From: JACMLD01 sp044223995
Lineage (GTDB): Bacteria > Bacteroidota > Bacteroidia > Chitinophagales > Chitinophagaceae
DNA length: 64,000 nt
NCBI GenBank assembly: GCA_044223995.1
Contig: JBGALE010000009.1
Location: 124,001 to 188,000 of the forward strand
Direction: 5' to 3'
Shown here piece after piece: positions 8,229 through 17,906 of this stretch. Each line of letters starts with the position of its first letter. Position 1 is the first letter of the stretch. The translations under genes and the position numbers were made by a program. A model generated the notes under the pieces. It searched no databases. It was not told the origin of the DNA and saw nothing but the letters and a program-made list of their open reading frames with translations.

Positions 8229-11048
8229 ATGAATAAGAATGCTACGCTCCTTTTTTCACTTTTATTATTGTCTGTAACAGCCATGTCCCAGCGAAGTGGC
8301 CATATCAAAGGAGTATTGACCGATACAGCAGCAAGGCAACCACTTTCAAATGCAACCATCACCATTTTAAACAGCAAAGACTCATCGCTGGTTAGCTTTG
8401 GCAGAACAAACAGCAACGGGGCTTTCTCAATAAACAGTATTGACAAGGGAAGTTACCGGCTGCTTATCACCCACGTCGGGTACCATAATATCAGCAAAAA
8501 TTTTAGCATCAGTGAAACCCTCACTGATATTGATTTCGGCTTTATTCCAGCTACCAATCAAAGTGTGCTCCTTGAAGAAGTAACAGTTTCACAGGAAAAA
8601 GCCCCTGTGACTATTAAAAATGATACCATTGAATTTAATGCCGGTTCTTTTAAAACCAAACCAAATGCAGTAGTGGAAGATTTATTGAAAAAGCTCCCGG
8701 GGGTGCAGGTAGATAAGGACGGAAAAGTAAAAGCCAATGGAGAAGAAGTAAAGAAAGTACTGGTGGATGGAAAGGAGTTTTTTGGGAATGATCCAAAAAC
8801 GGCCACGAAAAACCTTCCGGCTGACGCTGTAGATAAAGTACAGGTATTTGATCGCAAATCGGATCAGTCGCGCTTTACAGGCTTTGATGACGGCAACAGT
8901 GAGAAAACCATCAACCTTACCATTAAACCCGATAAGAAAAACGGCCTGTTTGGAAAAGTAACTGCCGGTGCCGGGGATAATTCAAAGTACCAGGGAAATT
9001 TTAATATCAATAGTTTCAGCGGCGATCGTCAACTATCTGCCATCGGCATGGCCAATAATACCAACAGGCAGGGCTTTTCATTTTTGGATATACTGAATTT
9101 TTCAGGCGGTCTTCCTGGTTTGGGTGGACGTGGGGGTGGTTCGGTACAAATAGATGGCAATGCAGGATTACCCATACAGGGTGGCGCCAACAACCAGGGC
9201 ATTAATACTACCTGGGCTGGTGGCCTTAATTATAACGATACCTGGCAAAAGAAAAATGATTTCATGAGCAGTTATTTCTTTAACCGCATTCAAACCGATA
9301 AAGAAGAAAATCAACACCAGCAGTGGTTATTGCCAGGCAATAATTTTGTGACCGATAAACGCACAGTATCCAATAACCGAAATGAAAACCACCGCATAAA
9401 TTTTTCAAGCGATTATAAAATAGATTCAGCCAACTCCATCAAATTCAGCTCATCCCTCAATATGCAGCAATCTGTTTATAGCGCATCGAGTAATTACGCA
9501 AGTATTGCGGCCAATAACGACAGCCTGAACGATGGCAGGTCAGCTTCCTATACAAAGGGAAATGGGTTTAGCTGGAGCAACAATGCATTGTTTCGCCACC
9601 GGTTTGCAAAAAAGGGAAGAACATTTTCTGCAAGCCTCTCTGCAAACTTTAATAATTCAAGCAATAATGGCTGGCTGCAATCGCAAAACAATTATCATCA
9701 AACCGCCGGCATTATCAGCGATACGATTAACCAGGTAAATGATCAGACAAATAAAAGCAATAGTTACAGCGCGGTATTTTCTTATACAGAACCACTGTCT
9801 AAAAAATCGCTGCTGGAGTTTAGCAACAACTTTACTATCAGCCATGCCACGGCTGAAAAAAATACATATGATTTCGATAACGCCAGCGGGAAGCACAATA
9901 AGCTAAACGAACAGCTTTCTAATAATTTCCTCAATGATTATACGGTGAACAGGACGGGGCTTAATTACCGGTTCCAGGAAAAGGATTTTAATTTCGCTAT
10001 TGGAAGCGCGCTGCAGGAAGCAAACTTAAAAAGTAATTTTCATGTACTGGGCAGCGATAGTGCACTGAACCGATCCTATACGAATTGGTTACCCAATGCC
10101 AATTTGCAATACAATATCAACAAGTACAAAAATGTACGCATATTTTACAACACCTACACCAGGCAGCCATCGGTTTCACAATTGCAGCCGGTAGAAGACA
10201 ATACCGATCCGCTGTATATAAAAAGAGGTAACCCCGATTTGAAACAGGAATACAATCACAGGTTACAGGCTAACTATATGTCTTTCGATCCATACCAGCA
10301 TACCAGCTTCTTCGCCACGCTGAATTTCAGCAGCGTTGGCAATAAAATTGTCAATTCAGATAGTGCAGGGGCGCAGGGACAGATCGTCACCCAACCGGTA
10401 AATGCCAACGGTGCTTATAACCTGTCAGTAAATACTTCCTGGGGTTTTCCGCTAAAAAAGCTGAAAACAAGTATCAATGTCAATTCCGGGCTTTCTAAAA
10501 ATCATACCATTGGCTTCGTTAACGCTGCGAAGAACAATATCAACACCTGGACAGTTTCGCAGGAAGTTACCTTTAACTATTCTTATAAGGAACTGCTCGA
10601 TATCAGTGCCGGTGCAAATGCCGGCTTCAATAAGGCTACCTATTCTTTGCAGCAGCAGCAAAATGCGCAATACTGGACACAGGAATATTCTTTCGAAGCT
10701 AATATCTACCTGCCACATGGGTTTAGCATCGCATCGGATATTAATTATAACAAACGCAGCGGGCTGTCACAGGGATACAATTCGGAAGCGGCTATTTGGA
10801 ATGCCGGTGTGGCAAAGCAATTATTTAAAAATAAAAAAGGAGAAATACGTTTCCAGGTGTATGACCTGCTCAATCAAAACATCGGTGTCAGCAGGAATAC
10901 CAACCAGAACTATATTGAAGATGTTTCCTACAATGTACTGCAAAGGTTTTGGCAACTAAGTTTTACCTATAATATCAGCCGGTTTGCCGGTAAAAACATT
11001 GCCGCTCCGGCCGGAAGAAACAGTAACATCAAGGTGATAGGTATGTAG
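8229..11048 (+). CDS. Outer membrane beta-barrel protein, paralog of 4194-7094
   Basis: 939 residues. A signal peptide ends near residue 20 (VTAMSQ), followed by a carboxypeptidase-regulatory-like domain (about 22-105), a plug-like segment with KKLPGVQVDKDGKVKANG and VLVDGKEFFGNDP, and a PF14905-type barrel to the C-terminus. The plug motifs are nearly the same as in the protein at 4194, while the barrel loops differ and the long glycine tract is shortened to a few residues (GGLPGLGGRGGG). The pair probably arose by duplication and then diverged in the surface loops. No TonB box is visible and the ligand is unknown. Confidence 0.85.
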   Translation: MNKNATLLFSLLLLSVTAMSQRSGHIKGVLTDTAARQPLSNATITILNSKDSSLVSFGRTNSNGAFSINSIDKGSYRLLITHVGYHNISKNFSISETLTDIDFGFIPATNQSVLLEEVTVSQEKAPVTIKNDTIEFNAGSFKTKPNAVVEDLLKKLPGVQVDKDGKVKANGEEVKKVLVDGKEFFGNDPKTATKNLPADAVDKVQVFDRKSDQSRFTGFDDGNSEKTINLTIKPDKKNGLFGKVTAGAGDNSKYQGNFNINSFSGDRQLSAIGMANNTNRQGFSFLDILNFSGGLPGLGGRGGGSVQIDGNAGLPIQGGANNQGINTTWAGGLNYNDTWQKKNDFMSSYFFNRIQTDKEENQHQQWLLPGNNFVTDKRTVSNNRNENHRINFSSDYKIDSANSIKFSSSLNMQQSVYSASSNYASIAANNDSLNDGRSASYTKGNGFSWSNNALFRHRFAKKGRTFSASLSANFNNSSNNGWLQSQNNYHQTAGIISDTINQVNDQTNKSNSYSAVFSYTEPLSKKSLLEFSNNFTISHATAEKNTYDFDNASGKHNKLNEQLSNNFLNDYTVNRTGLNYRFQEKDFNFAIGSALQEANLKSNFHVLGSDSALNRSYTNWLPNANLQYNINKYKNVRIFYNTYTRQPSVSQLQPVEDNTDPLYIKRGNPDLKQEYNHRLQANYMSFDPYQHTSFFATLNFSSVGNKIVNSDSAGAQGQIVTQPVNANGAYNLSVNTSWGFPLKKLKTSINVNSGLSKNHTIGFVNAAKNNINTWTVSQEVTFNYSYKELLDISAGANAGFNKATYSLQQQQNAQYWTQEYSFEANIYLPHGFSIASDINYNKRSGLSQGYNSEAAIWNAGVAKQLFKNKKGEIRFQVYDLLNQNIGVSRNTNQNYIEDVSYNVLQRFWQLSFTYNISRFAGKNIAAPAGRNSNIKVIGM

Positions 11049-11220
11049 AAAAGATCCGCCTTAAAAGTAATTTAGTGATAAACGCTTCAAGGGTACCACT
11101 TTTTTATGCTATGAGCGGGATGACCATAATCAATACAATGGTGGTGGCTCATTTTCCCATTTAAATTATTTGAATAAAAGTTTTTTCTGGCTATATTGAC
11201 ACCTAAACTGTTGGCTGATC

Positions 11221-13338
11221 ATGAAGGAATTTCGTTTGGTGATTGCAGGTGTATGTATGGCGTTGGTATGCGTGCAGGGATTTCCGCAAGCTACCAGTAA
11301 GTACCAGCGACAGGCCATTATGGTGAAAAGGGTCATCGAGAAAAATCACTACAGCCCCCGCCCGGTAGATGATGCGTTTTCTGCGGCAGTATTTGATCAC
11401 ATGCTGGAAAGACTGGATGCCGATAAATTGTATTTCCTGGAGCAGGATATAAAAAAATTATCTGCGTACCGCCTGAAAATTGACGATGAGTTATCCGGTA
11501 AAGGATGGGGCTTCCTGGATGAACTCAGCAGCCTGTATAAAAAAAGGTTACAAAAAGCAGATTCAACCGTTCTCTCTGCGTTACAAAAACCGTTTGACCT
11601 TTCGGTGAATGAAACACTTTCACTGTCACCAGACAGCGTACACTATCCAGGTTCAGAAAAGGAATACCAGGAAAAATGGCGCAAGTGGTTGAAATACGAA
11701 ACACTCGACAGGCTGGAAGATGCTATACTGCTTGCCGGAACGAATGCAGCAGGCGATAAAAAATTATTTACCGATCGGGAAGCTGAGGCCAGGCAAAAAG
11801 TGAAAATAATGGAACAACGTTCCATTAAAAAAATACTGGATAACCCTTCAGGGTTTGAAAATTATTTGGCCACTTTGTTTTGCGATATCATCGCCAATAA
11901 TTTTGACCCGCATACCGAATATTTTCCCCCTGCCGAAAAAGATCAATTCCTGACTGGTCTCAATAGCGATGGGTTGTATTATGGATTTTCCGTTGTGGAA
12001 AATGACAAAGGCGATTTGGAAATCTCCAACCTGATGCCGGGTAGTTCAGCCTGGAAAACCGGTGAATTAAATAAAGGCGATGTGTTGCTGCAACTGGGAT
12101 TTGAAAACAAACCAGTGGTCGATTTAGCTGGTGCTTCCCCGGAAGAAGCAATGTCTTTCCTGGATGGCGCAGGTAATGTTCGCCTGCAATTAACGGTTAA
12201 AAAAACCAATGGTATAGTCAAAACAGTTTCGCTGGTAAAGGAAAAAATACGCAATGATGATAATGTGGTGAAGAGTTTTGTGCTAAAGGGCGACAAGAAG
12301 ATCGGTTATATTTCACTTCCGGGGTTTTACAGTAATGAAGAAGATGAAAATGCAGCGAATTGCGCCAATGATGTGGCCAAGGAAATTGTATTGCTTAAAA
12401 AAGAAAATATTGATGCGCTCATTCTTGATTTGCGTTACAATGGCGGCGGTTCTTTGAGCGAAGCACTGAATATGGCGGGCATATTTATCGATGATGGCCC
12501 ACTGGCGATTTATAAAGACAAGACTGGTAAAACATCGACATTGAAAGATGCCAACCGTGGTACCATCTATGATGGGCCATTGTTGTTACTCGTTAATGGA
12601 ACCAGCGCGTCGGCATCGGAATTATTAGCAGCCGTTTTGCAAGATTATCACCGTGCCATTATAGCTGGCGGCACTACCTATGGCAAAGGTTCGGCGCAAA
12701 CTATTATTCCGCTGGATACCTCCCGCGAGTCGCCAGGTACAGTTATCACCGATAAGAACCCGGAATTTGGTTATGTAAAGGTAACCGGTGCTAAGTTTTT
12801 CCGGGTAACAGGAAATACCACGCAATATGCAGGCGTGAAAAGTGATATACCACTGCCCGATATTTTCGATGCATTGGATTATAGAGAGGCCAATTCACCT
12901 GCCGCCCTGCCAGCCGATACTGTGAAAAGAAACAGTTACTATAAAGCATTGCCCGCATTGCCGATTGCTGAGCTTGCTGCTAAAAGCCAGGTAAGGGTGG
13001 CAAACAACAAAGCATTTGGAACAATATTAAAAATGGAAGAGCTTATCAGGGCTTCCGGCAAACAGGCAAAAGCGATCCCATTACAGTGGGACAAGTATGA
13101 GTCGTTTAATAAGACAAGTGATAAAATGAGTGAAGAAAAACTACAGGCTGGCATGCAGGTAAAGGGGGAAGGATACCAGGTTGACAATACCACCCCTGAC
13201 AAAGAATTTTTGAAAAAAGGAAATTTCGAAACAGAGATCAACAATCGCTGGTTAAAAAGATTGCAGCAGGATGTATATATCGAGGAAGCGGTTCATATAT
13301 TAATTGACTATATAAATTTACTTTCCAGGAAAAATTAA
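11221..13338 (+). CDS. prc: Tail-specific (C-terminal processing) protease, S41 family
   Basis: 705 residues, exported (hydrophobic start, cleavage near FPQA). The order is a Prc-type N-terminal helical domain (about 30-235), a PDZ domain (about 245-335) that recognises C-terminal tails, the S41 catalytic core, and the C-terminal extension seen in Prc/Tsp. The nucleophile is Ser464 in GTSASASE and the general base Lys489 in YGKGSAQ. Their 25-residue spacing equals that of E. coli Prc. It would degrade or trim periplasmic proteins with hydrophobic C-termini. The stop is 10 bases before the gene at 13349, so the two are probably cotranscribed. Confidence 0.92.
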   Translation: MKEFRLVIAGVCMALVCVQGFPQATSKYQRQAIMVKRVIEKNHYSPRPVDDAFSAAVFDHMLERLDADKLYFLEQDIKKLSAYRLKIDDELSGKGWGFLDELSSLYKKRLQKADSTVLSALQKPFDLSVNETLSLSPDSVHYPGSEKEYQEKWRKWLKYETLDRLEDAILLAGTNAAGDKKLFTDREAEARQKVKIMEQRSIKKILDNPSGFENYLATLFCDIIANNFDPHTEYFPPAEKDQFLTGLNSDGLYYGFSVVENDKGDLEISNLMPGSSAWKTGELNKGDVLLQLGFENKPVVDLAGASPEEAMSFLDGAGNVRLQLTVKKTNGIVKTVSLVKEKIRNDDNVVKSFVLKGDKKIGYISLPGFYSNEEDENAANCANDVAKEIVLLKKENIDALILDLRYNGGGSLSEALNMAGIFIDDGPLAIYKDKTGKTSTLKDANRGTIYDGPLLLLVNGTSASASELLAAVLQDYHRAIIAGGTTYGKGSAQTIIPLDTSRESPGTVITDKNPEFGYVKVTGAKFFRVTGNTTQYAGVKSDIPLPDIFDALDYREANSPAALPADTVKRNSYYKALPALPIAELAAKSQVRVANNKAFGTILKMEELIRASGKQAKAIPLQWDKYESFNKTSDKMSEEKLQAGMQVKGEGYQVDNTTPDKEFLKKGNFETEINNRWLKRLQQDVYIEEAVHILIDYINLLSRKN

Positions 13339-13348
13339 ACCTTTAGAG

Positions 13349-14389
13349 ATGAAAAAAATTAGCTGTTCCCTTGTATTGTTATTGAGTTTCTTCTGTGCCG
13401 GGTTGTATGCGCAGACAGGAGACAACCCGGTCAATTATATGTCGCAAATTGAAAAAGCAGAAGAAGCGGTATCCCACAAATACATTTCCTATATGAGCAC
13501 CGTATCGCATGGGAAGGGCTCAAAAAGTGCAGATAAAAAAAGGGCCGACCTGATAAATTCTATATATGAAGCAAAGACGAAAGTGGGTGATATGCCGGCA
13601 TTTGCCAATGATAAATCCTTGCGCGATGCTTCAGTAGATTATTTGAAACTCATGTACGATGTATTTAACGAGGACTATGCCAAGATTGTTAATATGGAAG
13701 AAATAGCAGAACAGTCGTACGATATGATGGAAGCCTACCTGATGGCGCAGGAAAAAGCCGGTGATAAGCTCAACGAAGCAGCGCGCAAACGCAATGAAGC
13801 CGCCAAAACATTTGCATCTTCCCATAATATTAACCTGATCACGGGGAAAAATGAAATGAGTGAGAAAATGGAAAAGATAGGATTGGTGTCGGACTATTAT
13901 CACCAGGTATACCTGGTGTTTTTTAAATCCAGTAAACAGGAAGGTTATTTAATGGAAGCAGTGGAGAAAAAAGATATCAATGCCATTGAGCAAAATAAAA
14001 ATGCATTGCTTAAGTATGCGGACGAGGGGCTGTTGAAATTAGATACCATGCATGCTTTTGAATCGGATAAAACAGTGTTAACTGCCTGTAAAAAAGCGCT
14101 GGAATTTTTTAAAGAAGAAGCGGGAGCAAAAATATCCGTAACAACAGATTTCTTGCTGAAAAACGCTGAATTTGAGAAATTGAAAAAAGCAATGGACGCC
14201 AAACCAGCGAAAGAAAGAACCAAACAAGATGTCGATACCTATAACAAAGCGGTAAGTGATATTAACAAAGCTTCGGGCAGTTATAACCAAACCAACCAGT
14301 ATTTGAATACAAGAAGAAATGAAGTGTACAATAACTGGAACAGTTCAGTTCAAACATTTTTCGATACGCATATGCCTTATGCGAATTAA
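13349..14389 (+). CDS. Exported helical protein, LIC11966-like surface protein
   Basis: 346 residues. A signal peptide ends at LYAQ near residue 21, and the rest is almost entirely helical, rich in Lys, Glu and Ala, as in the LIC11966 family of surface proteins. There is no lipobox cysteine at the cleavage site, so it is probably soluble in the periplasm or on the surface. It follows prc by 10 bases and could be a substrate or adaptor of the protease, which is inference from gene order. Assignment to the family rests on overall resemblance and is less certain than the exported helical nature. Confidence 0.65.
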   Translation: MKKISCSLVLLLSFFCAGLYAQTGDNPVNYMSQIEKAEEAVSHKYISYMSTVSHGKGSKSADKKRADLINSIYEAKTKVGDMPAFANDKSLRDASVDYLKLMYDVFNEDYAKIVNMEEIAEQSYDMMEAYLMAQEKAGDKLNEAARKRNEAAKTFASSHNINLITGKNEMSEKMEKIGLVSDYYHQVYLVFFKSSKQEGYLMEAVEKKDINAIEQNKNALLKYADEGLLKLDTMHAFESDKTVLTACKKALEFFKEEAGAKISVTTDFLLKNAEFEKLKKAMDAKPAKERTKQDVDTYNKAVSDINKASGSYNQTNQYLNTRRNEVYNNWNSSVQTFFDTHMPYAN

Positions 14390-14406
14390 CAGGATGCATA
14401 TCTTAT

Positions 14407-14433
14407 AAAAAGCCCTCAGACAGAGGGCTTTTT
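14407..14433. terminator. Bidirectional terminator between convergent genes
   Basis: AAAAAGCCCTC, a 5-base loop and GAGGGCTTTTT form an 11-bp stem with a T-run on either strand. It lies between the plus-strand stop at 14389 and the minus-strand stop at 14454. Confidence 0.85.
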
Positions 14434-14453
14434 ATTTTGGAGCAATCGATTTC

Positions 14454-15200
14454 TTATTCTCCACCACCATCCCTGGTAATGATTCTAATTTTCGGTCCGC
14501 CATTGTCGGGCCCAAATGCCTCTTCCATCATCTTTTGAAATTCCTGGCGGGTAACTTTTTTGCCATTTGCCGGCGCCTTCACCAGTTTCTTATCTACCGT
14601 AGGTTGAATGTCGGCCGCGGTAAATACAATCCATCCATCGCCAATATCGGCCTGAAGGATCAAACCGGGCAAGCCACCAAATTGGTCTGGGCCAGCAGGT
14701 ACCGGTATATCTTCTGTGTACCATGCAACAACATTATCTCCCTGTCGCGTGGTGGCGATGGCTTTGCTGCATTGGTAATTTTTTATTTTCATGGTTTCGC
14801 CTGTAAGTTTCCAGTTCAGTTTTCGCAGGCTGTCTTCGATGATATATTTTTTGGGGCCCAGTTCGCGCTGTTCCACTGTTTTTTGCAGGGCATAGTTTTT
14901 ATACGTTTCATTATCACCACCACCCATACGAAATACCATCCTGTTACCATCTTCGCCGGCATGTTCGCGTATATCTTCTTCTTCCGGAAGGTCTTTGTAA
15001 ATTGATTCTTCACCGGAATACAATAGCTGGGTTTTAATGGTGTTAAACTCAGGAATCATGTTCTTCATGTTTTCATTTTCCGGTGGCAGGCGTTTGTGCA
15101 TGTTCATTTTTCTTTCGTAAACAACTTTTCCCCCGGTAGCCTGGGCGTGAATGGCTGTAACCAGCAATACGGTGATAACAACAAGGAATAATCTTTTCAT
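14454..15200 (-). CDS. GLPGLI family exported protein
   Basis: 248 residues from the ATG at 15200, where a normal signal peptide begins (MKRLFLVVITVLLVTAIHAQ). An upstream in-frame start at 15242 would add 14 residues ahead of it and is unlikely. The family motif is present as GGLPGLIL near residue 180, in a region of alternating strands. GLPGLI proteins are exported beta-rich proteins common in Bacteroidota; their biochemical role is not known. It is a single gene, convergent with the gene at 13349 and divergent from the two-component genes that start at 15341. Confidence 0.85.
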   Translation of the reverse strand: MKRLFLVVITVLLVTAIHAQATGGKVVYERKMNMHKRLPPENENMKNMIPEFNTIKTQLLYSGEESIYKDLPEEEDIREHAGEDGNRMVFRMGGGDNETYKNYALQKTVEQRELGPKKYIIEDSLRKLNWKLTGETMKIKNYQCSKAIATTRQGDNVVAWYTEDIPVPAGPDQFGGLPGLILQADIGDGWIVFTAADIQPTVDKKLVKAPANGKKVTRQEFQKMMEEAFGPDNGGPKIRIITRDGGGE

Positions 15201-15312
15201 ATCAGGAATATTTTTCCCAAATCTAAATGTCAACGGGACCAAAGCAGGTTAAAAAGCCTTTGTTTAATGTTAATTAAGGTTAATGTCCACAGGGTGGGGT
15301 AAAAGAAAGAAA

Positions 15313-15320
15313 TACATTTG
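15313..15320 (+). promoter_or_regulatory. -7 box of the two-component operon
   Basis: TACATTTG is an exact match to the Bacteroidota -7 consensus, 20 bases before the kinase ATG. No good TTG is seen at -33, which may suit a regulated promoter. Confidence 0.5.
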
Positions 15321-15340
15321 TATAGCCGCAGGGCTACATC

Positions 15341-16819
15341 ATGAAAAATAAGCTACGCATACCAGTGATACTGATGCTGCTGACTATTGCTGTCATAGCA
15401 GTTTTTCAGTCGTACTGGATTGCAAAAAATTACCGGGAAGAAAAAAGGCTGTTTAATATCCGTACCAATCTCCTGTTTCGGGAAACAGTTTTCCGCCTTC
15501 AAGCAGTGAAACTACACCTCGATTCCAGTATCGATATTAAAGTACAGGAAAAGGAAGGGATCATCAGCATGACCAATGTGCTGCAGGAAAAGATGAGAGA
15601 TTCTTCTCACCGTAAAACGAATGTCCAGCAAGCCATTATGATCTCCATGAATCCAGGCAACCACGTTTATCAAAAAGATACTACTGTAAAATTTGGCATC
15701 AGGAGCCCAATGCCCGGCAATAAAGTATTTGATTTTTTGGTCGGCGTGGATTCATTGCAGGATTCGATTCATGTGAAGGAGCTGTCGGAACGATACCAGG
15801 CTGCGCTGGAAAAGGAAAAAATGTATGTACCATTTGTCATCACTTCGAGAGACAGTTTGCTAAAGGAACCGGCAATTCCCGCCGACCTCAGTGATAATGC
15901 GGTGACCGTGGGTTTCAGCCACCCGGTAACTTATATAGTAGACTTTCCCAACACTTCCTGGTACCTGGTAAAAAAACTCTGGCAGCCAATCCTGGTATCG
16001 TTCTTTCTTGTCGGTGCCACTATTTTTTCATTCCTGTTGCTATACCGCAACTTATTAAAACAACGAAGGCTGACGGCTATAAAAAATGATTTTATCAATA
16101 ATATCACCCACGAACTGAAAACGCCTATTGCTACGGTGAGTGTGGCCATTGAAGCGATGAAGAATTTCAATGCACTGGAGGATCCGCAAAAAACAAAAGA
16201 ATACCTTGATATCTCGGGAAATGAATTGCAGCGCCTGAGTTTACTGGTCGACAAAGTATTGAAACTGTCTATGTTTGAAAACAAAGAAATTGCCCTGAAC
16301 AAAGAGGATTTTGATATTCGTGATCTTACAAAGGAAGTGATGGCATCAATGAAACCACAATTTGAAAAATTGCAGGCCAGCATCAACCTCGAAACAAAAG
16401 GCGAAAATTTCATCATTGAGGCAGACAAACTACATATGACCAGTGTGCTGTACAACCTTCTTGACAATGCTTTAAAATACAGCCGGAATGAGCCCAGGAT
16501 TATAATACGCATCATCGATCACCAGGGTTTCATCGAGCTGCAGGTTTGCGATAATGGCATAGGGATAGCGCGTGAATATAAAAACAAGGTATTTGAACAA
16601 TTCTTCCGGGTGCCCGCTGGCGACAGGCACAATATCAAGGGATATGGACTGGGATTAAGTTATGTATCACATATTCTTCACCGGCACCAGGGCTTTATTG
16701 AAGTAGAATCTGAGTTAGGAAAAGGCAGTACTTTCTCGGTAAAGATGCCATTTAAAGAAGCATCGGTTATACATTATGATAGGGGAAGAAAAGTGATTAA
16801 AAAAACCATTCGTTTATGA
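15341..16819 (+). CDS. Two-component sensor histidine kinase
   Basis: 492 residues. One membrane helix near the N-terminus (about 7-27), an extracytoplasmic domain of about 185 residues, and a second helix (about 216-235) lead into a HisKA dimerisation domain with the phosphorylated His257 in NNITHELKTP. The ATP-binding domain follows, with N box NLLDNALKYS, G1 DNGIGI and G2 GYGLGLSYV. It senses an envelope signal and phosphorylates the regulator encoded next: the genes overlap by four bases (ATGA at 16816), so they are translated together. The signal cannot be read from the sequence. Confidence 0.93.
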   Translation: MKNKLRIPVILMLLTIAVIAVFQSYWIAKNYREEKRLFNIRTNLLFRETVFRLQAVKLHLDSSIDIKVQEKEGIISMTNVLQEKMRDSSHRKTNVQQAIMISMNPGNHVYQKDTTVKFGIRSPMPGNKVFDFLVGVDSLQDSIHVKELSERYQAALEKEKMYVPFVITSRDSLLKEPAIPADLSDNAVTVGFSHPVTYIVDFPNTSWYLVKKLWQPILVSFFLVGATIFSFLLLYRNLLKQRRLTAIKNDFINNITHELKTPIATVSVAIEAMKNFNALEDPQKTKEYLDISGNELQRLSLLVDKVLKLSMFENKEIALNKEDFDIRDLTKEVMASMKPQFEKLQASINLETKGENFIIEADKLHMTSVLYNLLDNALKYSRNEPRIIIRIIDHQGFIELQVCDNGIGIAREYKNKVFEQFFRVPAGDRHNIKGYGLGLSYVSHILHRHQGFIEVESELGKGSTFSVKMPFKEASVIHYDRGRKVIKKTIRL

Positions 16820-17502
16820 GTACCAAAGTACTATATGTGGAAGATGAGTTGTTTCTCGGTAAGATAGTCCGGGAAAGTTTGCAGGGCCGCGGTTTTGAAG
16901 TGTATATGGAAAGCGATGGCGACAATGTGATAAAAGCCTTTGAAGAATTTAAGCCGCATGTTTGTGTGCTGGACGTTATGCTGCCCAATAAAGATGGCTT
17001 TGAAATAGCAGAAGAAATCCGGGAGCTGAATGAAACAGTCCCTATTTTATTTTTAACTGCTAAAACCCAAACTCCGGATGTAATCAAAGGTTTTACACTG
17101 GGAGGCAACGATTATATACGAAAGCCATTCAGCATGGAAGAGCTGATAATAAGAATTGAAAATGTATTGAGGATAAAAGTAAACAAGGCTCCTGTTGCAC
17201 AGGCCGATGTACTGCCAATTGGCAAATACCAGTTTTACACCAACCGTCAAACATTGGTGAAAGGAAATGAAGAGAAAAAACTCTCCTACCGGGAAAGCGA
17301 ATTGCTGAAGCTCATGTATGAAAACAAGGATGGTATTATTGACAGGAAGGATATTCTAAACTTACTATGGGGAAATGATTCTTTCTTTAACAGCCGCAAC
17401 CTGGATGTGTATATTACAAAATTGCGGGGCTACCTGAAAGAAGATGAATCCCTGCAAATCATTACCATCAAAGGGATTGGTTACCGCTTTGTATTGGAGT
17501 AA
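16816..17502 (+). CDS. OmpR-family response regulator
   Basis: 228 residues. The receiver domain (about 1-115) has acidic residues in VEDE, the phosphorylation site Asp53 in VLDVMLPNKDG and the switch lysine Lys103 in YIRKPF. A winged-helix DNA-binding domain of the OmpR/PhoB type (about 130-228) follows. It overlaps the kinase gene by four bases and is almost certainly its partner. Targets are unknown. Candidates are the neighbouring envelope genes, including the divergent GLPGLI gene, but no repeated binding site was identified. Confidence 0.94.
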   Translation: MSTKVLYVEDELFLGKIVRESLQGRGFEVYMESDGDNVIKAFEEFKPHVCVLDVMLPNKDGFEIAEEIRELNETVPILFLTAKTQTPDVIKGFTLGGNDYIRKPFSMEELIIRIENVLRIKVNKAPVAQADVLPIGKYQFYTNRQTLVKGNEEKKLSYRESELLKLMYENKDGIIDRKDILNLLWGNDSFFNSRNLDVYITKLRGYLKEDESLQIITIKGIGYRFVLE

Positions 17503-17519
17503 CAATACCGCTCATTAGA

Positions 17520-17807
17520 TTATGCCGGTTGAATATTGCCGGAAGCTCGTTTTTTACTGGAAAGGTATTTCCAAATCCATGCGATGGTAAAAGTTGGAAT
17601 AAAATCGGTGCCGGGAAGAATTTCTTCTGTAAAATCAAACAAAGCTCCCAACGCACCCTTCCATCCCCCAAACATCATAAAAAATACTATACCCGAAATG
17701 GGCGCCCAAATTATATCTCCCCACTCACCAATACCCGGAATAGCATAAGTGGCATATCCCAAAGCATCCATGAGTATACAAAGAATAAGAGAGGGTTGTT
17801 TTTTCAT
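17520..17807 (-). CDS. Small membrane protein, unknown function
   Basis: 95 residues with two or three hydrophobic segments and a conserved-looking core (GEWGDIIWAPISGIVFFMMF, then EEILPGTDFIPTFTIAW). Proteins of this pattern are widespread in Bacteroidota and other bacteria; I know of no assigned function. It converges on the response regulator gene with only 17 bases between stops and lies 103 bases downstream of no other minus-strand gene, so it is probably monocistronic. It is surely in the inner membrane; nothing more can be said. Confidence 0.75.
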   Translation of the reverse strand: MKKQPSLILCILMDALGYATYAIPGIGEWGDIIWAPISGIVFFMMFGGWKGALGALFDFTEEILPGTDFIPTFTIAWIWKYLSSKKRASGNIQPA

Positions 17808-17906
17808 TCTGCTGTTTATTGTTTACTGAATAGTTACAAATCCTGCACCAATTGCTGGTACAGTCATAATGACGTAAATACAACATAAAAAGTTGTAAGC
17901 AGCAGA

